In this document: piece by piece, positions 24,086-36,597 of the stretch
How the letters are laid out: every line of letters begins with the position of its first letter
Position numbering within the stretch: position 1 is the stretch's first letter
NCBI GenBank assembly: GCA_012295275.1
Contig: CM022672.1
Coordinates: 32,821,999 to 32,885,998 of the forward strand
From: Chrysomallon squamiferum
Lineage: Eukaryota > Mollusca > Gastropoda > Neomphalida > Peltospiridae
Length of the DNA: 64,000 bases
Direction: 5' to 3'
Position numbers and translations under genes: made by a program
The notes under the pieces: generated by a model
The model's input: only the letters and a program-made list of their open reading frames with translations
Told to the model about the DNA's origin: nothing
Database searches by the model: none

Positions 24086-26124
24086 CAGGGGCAGGCAAAC
24101 ATTTTAAAACAGGGGCTGCATGGGTCTTACAGGAAGAGCACGAGGGCCAGAATATGAAACGAGAACAAAAAAGATTTCAAAACGTGTATTTTATGTAAAC
24201 TGTAAATTCACTTTTAACGAATGTTAGAAGAGTTAATGAGATGGGTGGTGTTGCATACCACGAAGCTTAATTGATGAGGTGGACAAGAGAAGAATGTCAT
24301 TTAGATGGCAGTCAGAGAGTTGCGAGCGGAGGTGATACTTTGTATATTGCATTTTCGAGATCAGCTGTTCACAACAAAATGTTCTTCTGAAGATAATTAC
24401 AATGTGCTGAACATGTTTAATAAATTGTGGAAATTTGCCAGATGGAAGGAGACATCATGAAAGAAGGAAAGAGGAAAAGAAGTGCGCAACTTATCTTTTA
24501 ATTCATCATTGCATCATATCTACCAACTCCATCTGCAAGGAAGCTGTAGAATCTTCCACTGGGATTTCAAAAGGGGTCCTGAACAATTTGAAATCTGCAG
24601 ATAGTGGTCGGATACTTCCAAAACGGGAGACAAATTCTTTCCGCAGTGAACTGATGACTGCATCACAAGTCGATATCAGGAAATGAGCAAGCAACAAGAT
24701 GAGGAAAATGCTGGAACTGACCATTAGACAACTGGGATTCCCACAAGCGTAGTTTAACTTCAAATGCTGTGAGTACATACATCTCTGGAACAAGAATGTC
24801 CTACCTTGCAAACTGACATTGAGCATTTTGAGGTATGTGGTGATATCCATAAGAAAAGCCAAGCAGGCAGCCATTTTGAGTCTACACGAGACAGCATGGC
24901 TCCACGAATCAGCACTTCAGAAAAGTAGGTCAGGTCACCGTTGTGTGCATTGACTTCGTCCATCAGTACGTACCAGGAACTGGCGATATTTCAGACTGTG
25001 AGAAAGTACAGAACTGACAACCTTCACTACAGTTGACTTGACATCAACGACATTTGCAGACTTGGCAACAGACATTCTTCGTGGATGATGCAGTGCAGTT
25101 CATGGATGGTCTGATTGTGTCCAAAAGTCTCACTTTGTCAAACGAACAAAGAAGCCGAACCTTTATTCTCTCCAATTACTGCCAATGCCCCATGAGTTTT
25201 TACACTTACAAGACCGGAGAGATCAAGGGAGTGATGCTCCAAACACTGAAATAAGGCAATGAACATGTCTTTTCCAATGGTGGTGCCATTTAGTGGATCA
25301 ATTCAAATAACTCTTCATGCACCTCGAGGGCAGAAGTGATATCACGTATGAAAATAGCCAGTTCGGCTGTGTCTTACATATCAGGACTCTCGTCAAGAAC
25401 AAAAGAGACAGCGACAAAGGTCGAGGACTTACTCTTTAATGAGTCTTGCACACTGTCAACGTGGCGATGAATAGTACGAGACGACAGACGTTGTTCTGGG
25501 CAGACAGAATTCACCACAGTCATGAGACATTCCTCGACAAAGTCTTCATCCTTTGAGCAAGTAATAGTGAAACTTCGTAACTGCACCGTGCCACTTTTTC
25601 ATGCTGAGTTATCTGTTTACGAAACATCAAAGTGCCCTTTTTGAAATTGTCTGACAGTTCTGCGATGGTATCCTTTTTCTCCGTCCACTTAGAGTTGAAT
25701 ATTCGACTTTCCGTATCCACTTTTCTCAGTTTTAAATGCGAGGTTGCGGACATGATTGGCTGGGGGAAAATGATAGATAGTAAAAAGCAAAAATGCAAAA
25801 ACCAGTTCTGTTTGTGACAGCAAGAAGTTAGCGTGGTTCAATTCGCCCGCGTGTGTAACTGACACATCGTTATAGTTTGCATATTTTGAAGCAACCGGTC
25901 ATTTAAAATTCGGTTACGGGCACTATTGATTCGACGAGCACCTTCAAGACGCCTTAAATCTTAAATCTCCAAGCGACTTGAATAATAAAAAAAATAGCTA
26001 TGTCAACTGATATATTTCATTGACTTTTATTTTGCTGTCTCTCGGGCCGGATGGCAATGTTAATTGTGAACACTTTGGCGGGCAAGCCAATAAACCTTCG
26101 CGGGCCAAAGTTTGCCCGCCCCTG
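24086..26124 (-). mobile_element. hAT (Charlie/GTF2IRD2-like) DNA transposon, copy B
   Basis: Minus-strand counterpart of copy A with the same termini (CAGGGGCAGGCAAACATTTT at the low-coordinate end) and the same target site, gtctagat (24078-24085) and gtctagaa (26125-26132). Sharing the insertion site shows the two hAT copies come from one insertion that was later duplicated with its flanks. Confidence 0.88.
24506..25753 (-). pseudogene. Decayed hAT transposase, GTF2IRD2-like (copy B)
   Basis: Starts with MSATSHLKLRKVDTESRIFN at 25753 and shares the copy A frameshift after LLAQRMKTLSRNVS and the stop after DESPDM. The shared lesions mean the element was already dead before duplication. Copy B also has its own changes: the C-terminal frame around MAACLAFLMDITTYLKMLNV continues further than in copy A, with a frameshift near 24813. 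The last family-like block is VSRFGSIRPLSADFKLFRTP and the frame ends at 24506. Not functional. Confidence 0.8.
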
Positions 26125-26135
26125 GTCTAGAAAAA

Positions 26136-26174
<39 letters not shown>

Positions 26175-27151
26175 AGGAAAATAACTGCCCTTTAAAATAT
26201 TTATTTCTGTTACAGGTAAATAAAATTTAATATATTTCTTGCTTTCGTAAATTGCCCCACTTTCCATATTTCACTCATTAGTGTGTGTGTGTCTGCGTGC
26301 GTGTGTGTGCGTATAAAAGCGCTTCTGAAATTTGAATTTACCGCCGCCAAATTCGATAATTATGCTGATTTCCGGAATTGAGAGTTATCGGTCTCTATTC
26401 GCGACAACCACACACATTATTAAGGCATTATAAAGATAATGTTGTTGAAATACGAAAATGTTATCACCAAAAAAACCCAGAAAAATACATCGGCTTCCTA
26501 TGAAAATAATGGTTAGATTATCATTTTTTTCAAACGCCTTTTATTCTCTATTCTACAACAATGATAACGAGGAACTGGTAAAGTTGTCAACGGTGTAAGG
26601 GAAATAACTCTAATAAGGCTTCGTCGAACACGTGACGGGCACCTTTTGTTTTTCGCCATATTTAAAGATACGTGAGAAGTGTAGAGTTTTTCTTGGAAGC
26701 AAGGATTAATATTTCGTGTTGTGGATTTATGTTGATGTTGTCAAGTTATCATGGATTTTAACAATTATAAAGGTATGTAGTTTATGGCATGAAACAAGCA
26801 GAAAATTAAGAAATAGTGTCAAGTTATATCACTTTTAAAGTTTTAAAGTTTTATCAGGTCTGTAACTAAGTTACAGTAATTGTGTTTTCATTACCTCGAT
26901 TAACACAGACTTCACAATTTCACTGTTAGATAAAAAAAAAAAATGATAAGTGTCTCTCACTACGAAAAAAAAAAGTTCATCTTGATCAGATGTTTAACTT
27001 TGTTTAAATTTAAAATAACAAAATACAACGACTCTCACCTTTTTAAAAACATTTACATTAAGTCAAACACCATCTTGATTTGTTGGTTATGATTCATAAA
27101 CAAACTGTTATGATTATCATTAATGATTGTGCCCGCCTGTTACTACACGTA

Positions 27152-28395
27152 CTAAAAAGTATTATTTGATTGGGCATTTTTATTTATTTATTTAATAATA
27201 ATAATAGTAATAATAATAATAATAACAAGAATTAATATAGGTGGAGCATGGTTACATTGTTATTTTATAATTTTACTGAATATAAACATCAATGTAAATA
27301 TATTGTCTATCAGTATATCACACACTCAAACATAGTTATAATACATTTTGATTCCTCTTCCATATTGTTAATTTATTATTAAGTACATTTGTTCTTAATA
27401 CCTAGTCTACAGTTATTTTGCTTTTTAAGACAATATTACAATTTTAATGAATCAAAATCACAGCATTTTTTCAATAAAGGAGGGAAAAAGGAAGAAAATT
27501 ACCATAAATATAAGATGAAATATTGCTTTTACTCCATTATTTTTCACGTTACGATCATAAATTTTATTGTAAGTTTTCTCCATTCTCTATCCAGTTATGC
27601 AGAAATAATTTATTTTGGAGACATTTATTCTATTTTTTTTTCTTTTGTCACATACTGGGGCCCAAAAATGAGTCTAACTGCTGAGGTATGAAAAGCCATA
27701 ATTTTGATTCTGTTTTTAAAACGTATTTATTTATTTATATATCACATAGATACCATAAGTGATAGAAAGGCAAAGGAGACCACAGAGAGCAACAGTAGGT
27801 GCCAGCAGGCAAATTTTGTCTGACTTTAATTCATATAATATGCAAAAAAGTTAGCATATAATGAAAGCTGTAGCAAAAAGAAACAAAACACACAAAAAGT
27901 TATGACTCAAAAGATATATGCAAATATTCTTTCGACAGGTATATGGTCAGTGTTCAGCCCTATTTTGGCTAATTAGCACAAATGGCTTTTTGGCCAGCTG
28001 TAGTTTGAAAAGTGATTGACACAAAAGACTCAAAAATCAACAAGAGTGATGGGACCAACTTGATAAATGAGCTCAATTTTTTTCAGACCTGTATGTTTGT
28101 ATGTGTGTTCACATTAACATGCTAAACATGCCAAAATCTTCAAAATGACATGTGGCAGAATCATTAAAATTGCAAACGACACTATAACTTCAGTTTTGGC
28201 CAATTGAAAATTTACAACCAGTGTTTTGAACAGTTTTTAAAGACCTTTCAAATGGTACTATAAATATTTTTAGTCCCCCCTATGAAAAAGTGACTTCTGA
28301 CATCACCTAACCAGCAATTTGAATCAAAGTTATTATTTCATTTCTGAGATGCATAAAGCATTTGTACATCTTCTGTAACCTAACAAAGCTTTTTC
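27152..28395. other. AT-rich sequence, no gene supported
   Basis: AAT run at about 27193-27227. The stretch 27690-28390 is less AT-rich and may be the 3' non-coding part of the adjoining minus-strand relic, but nothing in it is recognisable. Confidence 0.45.
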
Positions 28396-29700
28396 TCACA
28401 GGAAATACAACTGCTTGTATTCACTGAATCTTGCATGAATAGAATGAGCATCACATAAGATCGAAATATGTCCATTTCTTGATGTCATTGCAAAGTCTGA
28501 CAAGCTGACAAATTTGGATTCTACAACTGCCTGGTCTTCTATCTGTGGCCATTTGTAATCATCATCATTGATACAACACCTTTCCATAAAACTGACTGTT
28601 GCACTCTTGTCAGGTAGAATGGTCTGAATTTCTCCTATGTAGAATTTGTCTTCATAGCCAATGACTAAGCACATGCCAGATCGACCATACTGGTAGGAGA
28701 AACTCTAGCCAGATCAACCATACTGGTAGGAGAAACTGTAGTCAGATCAACCATACTGGTAGGAGAAACTGTAGCCAGATCAACCATACTGGTAGGAGAA
28801 ACTGTAGTCAGATCAACCATACTGGTAGGAGAAACTGTAGTCAGATCAACCATATTGGTAGGAGAAACTGTAGTCAGCAATGACTTCCACAATATTAGAA
28901 GCAATGCTACCACTGTTGTCAGATGACATTTAATGACATTTTCTTTGAAGTTCTTCCTTCTTTTGTACACCTATGTCTAGCTACTGTACATTATGTTGAA
29001 CCTCACCATCAAGAAACTGCTTGAGACTGGCCACAAGCTCAGGCAGCTTCTGAATTACTTTCAGAACTGGTGATTTCACCCTCAAAATCAGCTTCTGCTA
29101 CTGGACTTCAGCTTTGAGAGCCAAAAGCTGGTCTGTTACCTTTGCATAGGCTCTCAAAAGATGGTCAGTTTCTCCTGAGGTTTTGCATGGTCCACAACCT
29201 CTCAATGGTGGTTTCTTTTTTCTGGCTTTGTCTTTCTTTAACTGCAGGCTTCCTTGCACAGTTATCTGTCAGAGCTTCTTGACTCACTGCTATGGCATTC
29301 ACTTCATTAGAATTGTGTTTTCTTTACAGTTCTTTTGCTTGTGAAGTTGCCAAAGACAACGTTGCTGCTTTTTTCGCTCTTCTGAGAGTTTGGAGAACCA
29401 GTTTGACATACTCTTGTTTCTTTCTAACATGTTGATGCTGGGTGATAATATGCAGACACATTCTGTCTCTTAAATATGCTGACGTCCAAGTCTCCAAAAC
29501 ACTGTTCTCCAACATTTGTCAGCTTGGAATGCTGGAGTTTGGCATGCTGTTCAGGGTCTTGGACTGTATGATAGCATCCATCTGGAAGTAAGTCACTCAA
29601 CTGATGATTGATTATATCCAGAAAGCCTGTTGACATTGACTTGATAATCTTACAGACTGCTTGTTTCTTTTTCATATCAAAGTTATCGAAGATACCTTGG
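28396..29700 (-). pseudogene. Transposon-associated coding relic, KWP/WP-box type
   Basis: Read from high to low coordinates, this gives QAVCKIIKSMSTGFLDIINH, LTNVGEQCFGDLDVSIFKRQ, then after a frameshift HVRKKQEYVKLVLQTLRRAK. There are several stops in the middle. A 33-bp minisatellite follows, and finally EDKFYIGEIQTILPDKSATV with DDDYKWPQIEDQAVVESKF. The last block resembles a short chromodomain/Tudor-like barrel ending in a conserved WP that recurs in repetitive, transposon-linked proteins of marine invertebrates and fish. That identification is from memory and tentative. Stops and frameshifts show decay. Confidence 0.5.
28676..28877. repeat. 33-bp minisatellite, six copies
   Basis: Unit agatcaaccatactggtagg + agaaactgtagtc repeats about six times with few substitutions. 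Its length is a multiple of three, so on the minus strand it encodes an 11-residue repeat TTVSPTSMVDL without breaking the frame. Confidence 0.92.
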
Positions 29701-30994
29701 AGTGATTTTAATCTGTTTTTATTGGGTTTTTTTCTGATATATATAATTTAATAGGAAAATTATTTTTTTGAACATTTTGTAACATACAAGTTATTTGTTA
29801 TTTGTTCCTCTTGCAGCAGCATAGTACACACAAAACTACAGACTGGCTAGTATTTTTGTTTGCAAACAAATACATTTTTACTCTATTTCTCAGCAAGAAG
29901 CCAAACAACATCTTAAGGCAATATAAGGGTCAACAACATCGACTTACTATTTTTCAAGCATGTATTAGTTTGAATTTAGCACATGAAATTGTAATCTCAC
30001 TCAGCCAAAGGTACTTAAGTTGAACAACAGCTTTTTTGGACAGAAGGGATCTGTATTTAGTGATCATTTATGTGAAAACCAAGCAGTAAAATGCAACTTG
30101 AAAAGCACTGATCTATGCAACGATAATTAAAGAAAATCATAAAAAACAAAATTACTTCACTATGCATAAACATGCACAATTAGGCATGTCCTATATTGAG
30201 AAGATCTCACAAAAAAACAATACAGGTTTGGTACATGAACGTTACGTCTATGCTAAACCTCTCTATTAAATAAATATGTATTAATAATTATAATCAGTAA
30301 ATGAACTGCCTTTAACTGCCAATATATGCAACTAATTAAAGTTCTGTTTACAGGGAAACGTGCAATGACAAACATTTAATCACAGTTTCTAAATTGTAAA
30401 AGTTACGTTGCATTGATTAGCTACCAAGATGTGGCCAGTTTACAGCTTTTAAATTTGTACAGCTGTGTGGCTTAACTCTTCACTTTGATTTTGTGGTTTT
30501 CACCACATATGCAGGAATCTTGTAGCTACGGGCTTAGGGGTTTGAGACAGTTAAAGTAAAAATCCTTGGTTTGGGAAGCAACAAACTGGGTGTTCTGTTT
30601 GATGAACACAGAGGTAATGGGGAGGTGTGAGAGAGAACATGAAACTTTGGCCTTGTTTTTATAAGCATTTGGCTGTATGATGTTGTAAGAAACATTTCTC
30701 CCTTGTTTGTTTTTTTCATGTCATTAGGCAGTGTAATGTGTATCATTAACAACATATTGTTTAGTGTGTGTGTGTTTGTCTTGGGCAATTTCATATGTAA
30801 ATAAAAATAATTAATATATCCACAAATGATAATAAGCAGAGAAAAAAGCATTTACCTGACGAATGTAGATGGATATATATCAATCGATCTGCATTTGTCA
30901 GATAAATGCATTGTTATAAAAATTACTAAACTTTATATTTTACTATTGGTGCTAAATATTTTTTTGTACTATTGGTGTTAAATATTGTTTGTAG
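29701..30994. other. AT-rich sequence, no gene supported
   Basis: I looked here for earlier CAMSAP exons and found none. Some less AT-rich sequence at 30500-30700 has no family-like reading. Confidence 0.45.
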
Positions 30995-31937
30995 GTCACT
31001 GCAATATTATTCAGCTGCTGTCTACAAAGGGAATTTACATCATGGAGAAGGTTGAATCAGCTGTTACAGAAACCATTCTCATGTAGTCTGCACCATTCTG
31101 AGTTGTGAGTTTAATTTATTTTATTTTTGTGTTGTCAAGAGAAAAATAAGTTTTGTAATAGTTCTTAATTAGTTATGAAATACTGTAATAATAATCAGTT
31201 ATTTCCTGTTGTTTTGTTGCATTACTTCGTAACATACTTTATTAATCACAAAGTATGTCAGAAGTATTAGTTATTTATTTATAACTGTTTGTTTATTATT
31301 TTATTTGTTTTTATTTTTTTCAGTGTGCTTCTACAGCTCTAATTGATGTGCTGATGTTGGCATATGCCAGTGAATTTGTTTCAGTAGAACATGCTGTTCA
31401 AGCCGTCAGGTATGTTGTTGTGTTTATTTATTTTTTTATATTATCATGTTAAATACTAAAATTTGAAATCATTTTTCTAATTAAAATGAGTGTGTTTGGC
31501 TCTGTTAAAGGTTTTTTAATTTAATTTTTTGGTTAATATATGATAAATTAAATTTAAGTTAAAGCTGAGATGTATTTAAAGGCATTCATCCTTCTACTTT
31601 GATCACTAAGAAGGAGAAGTATTATGATGATTACAGTTAAATTTGTAAATGTATGAATGTATTAGGGAAGGAGAGATGATGAAGGAATGGCAAGACAGAG
31701 AACAGAGGGAGATGGAGAATGAAATTTGGGCTGCATATTTTGTATGATTTATCATATAATGCAATGAGACCTCTGATTTTACATTCAGCATTTTGAACAA
31801 GACATTTTTAAACTTTCAACCAAATTACAACTTTTAACACATCCAGTGAACTTCCATCAGGCGCTGAGGACACAGTTATTTTCTGGTTAAATAAAGTTTG
31901 TTCTGCTGCCATTGCAAAAGAGAACAAATCTGAGCAG
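30995..31937 (+). pseudogene. CAMSAP/patronin-like CH-domain exons with stops
   Basis: Three exon-like segments match the N-terminal region of CAMSAP (patronin) microtubule minus-end binding proteins. Exon 1 (30995-31104, acceptor tttgtag, donor GTGAGT) reads GHCNIIQLLSTKGIYIMEKV; human CAMSAP1 has GHQSVIQALSRKGIYVME here. It then hits TAG before SAPF and TGA after it. Both fit single C-to-T changes from CAG and CGA. Exon 2 (31324-31409, acceptor ttttcag, donor GTATGT) reads ALIDVLMLAYASEFVSVEHA. Exon 3 (ending 31937, donor GTGAAT) reads ITTFNTSSELPSGAEDTVIF and WLNKVCSAA; no clear acceptor remains in front of ITTF. No later CAMSAP exon was found. It is a decayed partial copy, or a gene with serious assembly errors. 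Confidence 0.6.
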
Positions 31938-33263
31938 GTGAATTTAATTTAATATATGAAGTTGCAGTTTGTAAATAATATATCAGTAAGTACACATATA
32001 CATACACACAAACACAAAGACATATACACATATCCACAGCCACATGCATATACTTACATTCATATAAATAAGATTATTTTGTTGTAAATGTTTATTTGTG
32101 TATTTTAAAACAAGGGAATGAGTATTTTAAAGTGTTTAACTTTCCTGTTACGTAGGAGACAATGTACTGTAGTTTCTATTGTCTGCAGTCTCTCAGTTTT
32201 CATGGTTTGTTTAATAAACACAATTTTTGTAAATAAAATAATGAATCGGTTGGTAACTTTAAAATTTAGCATATATTAAATGTATGAATGTTTATAGTTT
32301 AGAGAGGTGTTGTTATTGTTTTTGTAATCAACAAAATCACAAACTGTATAGAAAATCTTTCATAATCTCTCTCTCTCTCTCCACAGTCATATATCATCCT
32401 CCTTATTTTTTCCTGTATTATTAGATATTAACTGCCACATTGTTATTTATTTTTTCTTCAGATATATGTTTGAAAGATGGGTTAGGAATACCTAATTCTT
32501 TATATAATTTTTCCACTTCACTTACAAGGACTTCCTGTGCACATGAGATAGAATACGAGAAACACTCTTAGTCTTTCCTGCAGAGCAGTTATTCTGGATA
32601 GAAATGATAAAACTGACACAGACTGGACAGCTTCTGACTGGTCAGGAAGCAATAAGTAAGTTTTGTGAGATTTTCATTATATTAATTTATGAAATTTATT
32701 ATTGTACTGGAAAAATTGGGATTTATACTATTGAGTTTTAGTGTATATTTAGAGGTATGCTTTTATGTATTTAAATCAATTTTTATTATTTAAAATGGGT
32801 GATTTCAGGCTTTGAAAGATATTTATACAATGGTCAGTATTTGAGAAGGCTACTGATAAAGAAAGTTAATAATAAACAAATTACAAAGAACTACCAAAAA
32901 ATCATGTGATGTATGTTCTTAAATAAAATATTTCTTATTGAATTTAGATGTCTTCTATTTTAGCAGAATTTATATTTATCAATAATCAGGTTATAATATA
33001 TATTTAAAAAATACGTATCTTTAATTATTCATTACCTCAGACCGTGTATGTGTTTATCAGTATGTCTGTATGCATGCATGCACATTTGAAATAAAATAGC
33101 TTAAATATATTTTTGTCAACAAACATTCATTTGTATCTGTAAATGGCACATTGATATATATATAATAGTAAATAATGTTATTAATAAAAGCAATAAAAAA
33201 TTAATTTTTTTTTTTTTTTTTGCTTTTTCAGGTAGATACCACAAAACAGACAAGTTAAAAATT
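31938..33263. other. AT-rich sequence
   Basis: A short stretch at 32592-32654 between a tgcag and a GTAAGT is open but matches nothing and does not fit the CAMSAP phase. The rest shows no gene; a CA-rich run lies at 31990-32055. Confidence 0.4.
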
Positions 33264-33703
33264 GCAATATAATGGTGAATCAGAGTACATGGGACACTGT
33301 TCTGTTTGTATGTGTTATGAGTCAGCGGTCTAAATACAGGTGTGACAAATACTACCTTTATTATATTTAGTATAACAAAAATAGCTTTGCTCAAATACTA
33401 ACACTTATACTCATCAGTGTGGTAATATTGTTTGTTTGTTTATTTATTGATTTATTGATTGATTTATTTACTTGTTTCACTTTTTAATTTATATGTTGAT
33501 ATTTTTATTTATTTATTTTTCTTTCTTCTTTTCTTCTCTTTTATTTGACTACAAATATAATACAAATAAAACAAGCTAATAAAAAAGTAAAAGTAAATTA
33601 ATGTGTTAAAATACAGAAGTCTCCACAACATTAGTAAAAACCAAAATAATAATAATGATGATGATAATAATAATAATAATGATAATAATAATAATAATAA
33701 TAA

Positions 33704-33734
<31 letters not shown>

Positions 33735-36529
33735 AAGAAGAATAATTTACATGTTTTAGAGGTATTTTTTCATATAAATAAATTAACATGTTTTAGGCAT
33801 AAAAAATATTCGATCACATAAATAAAAGTATATATTATTGTAAGAAACATAAGAAAACAAAACAGAAAAATAGATCATAACGAGAACATGCGTATTACAT
33901 TTTCACTAAACATATTACAAAATTCACATTTAACTGAATCTTTTTATACGATATAATACCAAATGTTTGTTATTAAGACAAATAATAAATTCTTGTACTG
34001 AAAGTATCTAAGCTCGGTGTTTGTAGTTAGCTTCCCACCATTTGTCACAGAACTCTATACCAAATTTATGCTTTTGTCTTTTTTTTTTTTTTTTTTTTTT
34101 TAATAGTTAGCAACAAGACACTATAAATATAAAATTGTGGTCTTAAGTTATGTTTTCTTTTCTACAAATGGAATGCATGAAATCCAGTTGTCATTAGCAA
34201 AAAGAGATTTTAAAAATAAAATTACTTTCTTTGCCACTGTCTTATAATAAGCTGATTTATTATCACTTTTAATGCGAACATTATATTATATCTGTTGACG
34301 TAGTATTTTTATCTTGTCCCTTCTGCTTTCACATTTCTCTAGAAAGTTTGACCATATGTGTAAAACATTTTTCCAAAAGGAATTTGTGCGTTTCAACAAT
34401 TTTGCTTCATTGTAGGCTGACCCTAAAACTAATGTCAGTGAAGTTTTTGATTATAAACAGTTACTCAAAAGAGAGGCAATGTCTTGGGTAAAATTTATGT
34501 CTTTAATCCACGATATCTTTAACGCATTAAAAAGTAAGTTAACAATTATTGCTCTTAAACAACCATTTTGATAATAGTCAAATAATGGGGCAGCGGGTGT
34601 TTTTTTTTTTCTAGCTATTTTATCAGGTTTTTTATTCCAAATAAACTGAAAGAAATAGGTTTCTAATATTTTAAAGAAATAGTTTGTTGGATTTGGCAGT
34701 GAAGAAAAAAAAAAACAATTTTCGATAAAACTAAACTTTTGATTGCAGTCATTTTTCTTAGAGGAGACTAAGAACATTTTGACCATTGTTCAAGCAGCCT
34801 TTTAACCTCTTTTAACTTTGCATTAAAGTTTAATTCTTGTATTTGATACAGATCCGTGGAAAACCGTACCCGAAGTATTGTGAATTCTGTGGTCCATTTT
34901 AATTTTTGTTTTGATCAGATTTTGTTTATGATTAATTTGGTCTTTCCCTAAGTTTATTATATTTGTTTTGATAAGAATTAACTTAAAGACCAGATATATC
35001 AGTAAAATATTTTAATGTTTCCACAGATGCTCACAGAGTTTTATCACACCAACCTAATAGCAAATGTTGTGTCGTCGGCGAACTGTGAAATTTCAAAATT
35101 CATTACCGTTTATCTTAATCCCGTATATATATGTTTTTTTTTTTATTTCTTAGCAAGATTCCAAGAATCTCAACACAAAATGAAAACGCAGTGAAATAAC
35201 TTATCACCTTGTCTATATCCTGGGTCATATTTTAAGCGTTTAACAATCTTACAATTTACATATGAACACGATTCCTGTTTATTACTAAAGGTCGATATCC
35301 ATGTTTGATTTGAAACTCCGAAGTTAATATAATAGTTGTTGTTGTTGTTTTTGTATTTTTTTTTCTGCTTCCACGATGTTGTATCGAAATCTGTATTATT
35401 CGAAATCTACAATTAATTAAGAATAAATTCGAAACACTAAGGGGAAATAACTCAAGCTTTCTTTTATGCAAGTGGTAAAGGAATTATCTCCCACTGTATC
35501 AGTAAACACTTTTGTTGTCTGCTAAACGAAGACTGTGAAACACGACGTGTTTGTTACTGGACATTTACTGTGAGTGGTGATCATTAAATAACAGGAGTAT
35601 TATTTGGTCTATGTTAATAAACTGTTGAAAGAGAATAAACAGTGTGTAATATACACCGATATGTTATATTGCTCTTGCACTTCATACTTATGAAAGGTTG
35701 GTTTAGAAAAAACTAATAACAAACTCAGGTGTAAGGCGGAAATCTGAATACTCAGAGCTCACGAATCTAATTTTATATGTAGCCTCGCAACTGTATGCTT
35801 TGTTGTCTGTGTGTCTGTCTCTCTGTCTGTGTAATTTAGGATTGAGTAGTTTAGGATTGAGTTATTTAGGACTGAGTAATTTAGGATCGAACGCTTGGTA
35901 CTCACTCACTCCGAAGGCGGATGATGTCACCGTTCGGCCATGAAGACAACCTTGAAAAGGTTGCCCAATAACCGAGGTAATCACCGCTTCCCACAAAGCA
36001 CGCCGTATTTTGCCTTTCGTATTTTCTGTGTGTATCTACGTTTTCCTGGAAACATGGCAATGACAAGTGTGTATTTAAGGTTGAATATTTCATTTCTATA
36101 TGTGTCGTCTGCATAATAATTAAGCAGAGTTAGAACCAGAAGGTCTTAAATGCATATATTAATAAGATATTTTTACGTGCCTTTTCTATGTGTACATATC
36201 CGAGTGTTTGAGTATCTCTGTCTGTCTGTCTCACTCTGAATATTTTTCTCTCTATTTCTGTCTCTCTCTCCCTCTCTGTCCCACCTCTCTCTTTCTGTTT
36301 CTCTCTCTGTCTCTCTCTCTGACTTTTATATTTATGTATTTATTTTATATTTATTTATTTAAAAGTAACAAGTTATTTATGTATAACTATATAAAAAATT
36401 AGGACATGATAACAGATATGTTTGTTAATAAATATTCCATTGTTATAAATAGGTTTAGTATTACGGTTAGAGTTAGGGTTAAGATCAGGGCTGGTATAAA
36501 ATTTATCTTAATAACAGTTATCTTTCAAG
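33264..36529. repeat. 3.2-kb direct duplication, copy 1
   Basis: Matches 47288-50477 in the same orientation, with scattered substitutions and indels. The unit contains AAT/AAG microsatellite (33646-33742), a minus-strand LINE fragment, a GC-richer block at 35890-36110, a CTGT/CTCT-rich tract, and ends with TTAGGG-like sequence at 36460-36485. Sequences diverge sharply on both sides. A poly-T run (34080-34101) is longer here than in copy 2. Confidence 0.9.
33960..35420 (-). pseudogene. L1/Tx1-like LINE reverse transcriptase fragment, copy 1
   Basis: Read on the minus strand, this gives GYRQGDKLFHCVFILCVEIL near 35200-35140 (the RQGDxL..FILCxEIL block), then SQFADDTTFAIRLV near 35090-35050 (the catalytic (Y/F)ADD), then ETLKYFTDISGLKLILIKTN. 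Downstream, YFFQFIWNKKPDKIARKK near 34670 is the FIWxxKPDKI motif that follows the polymerase in L1/Tx1-clade elements. Known L1-type elements copy their RNA into DNA at nicked target sites. Stops, frameshifts and a missing endonuclease make this an inactive 5'-truncated copy. Confidence 0.7.
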
Positions 36530-36566
36530 ATTATTTCATTTTTTTTTTTTATTTTTATTTTATTTT

Positions 36567-36597
<31 letters not shown>

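Larger units (their letters stand above)
23821..27151. repeat. Inverted duplication, arm B
   Basis: Reverse-complement copy of 1-3284 (at 23939-27151) joined without interruption to the reverse complement of 5399-5516 (at 23821-23938). The right edge at 27151 corresponds to base 1 of the window, so the true outer boundary of the duplication cannot be seen. Beyond 27151 the sequence is unrelated to anything in the window. Confidence 0.9.

Noticed and set aside
24435-24686. Plus-strand ORF inside hAT copy B (also 2533-2784 minus in copy A)
   Set aside because: Antisense shadow of the transposase C-terminus, conserved only because the arms are duplicates.
32592-32654. Exon-like stretch between tgcag and GTAAGT
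   Set aside because: It does not continue the CAMSAP sequence, the phase does not fit, and no family is recognised.
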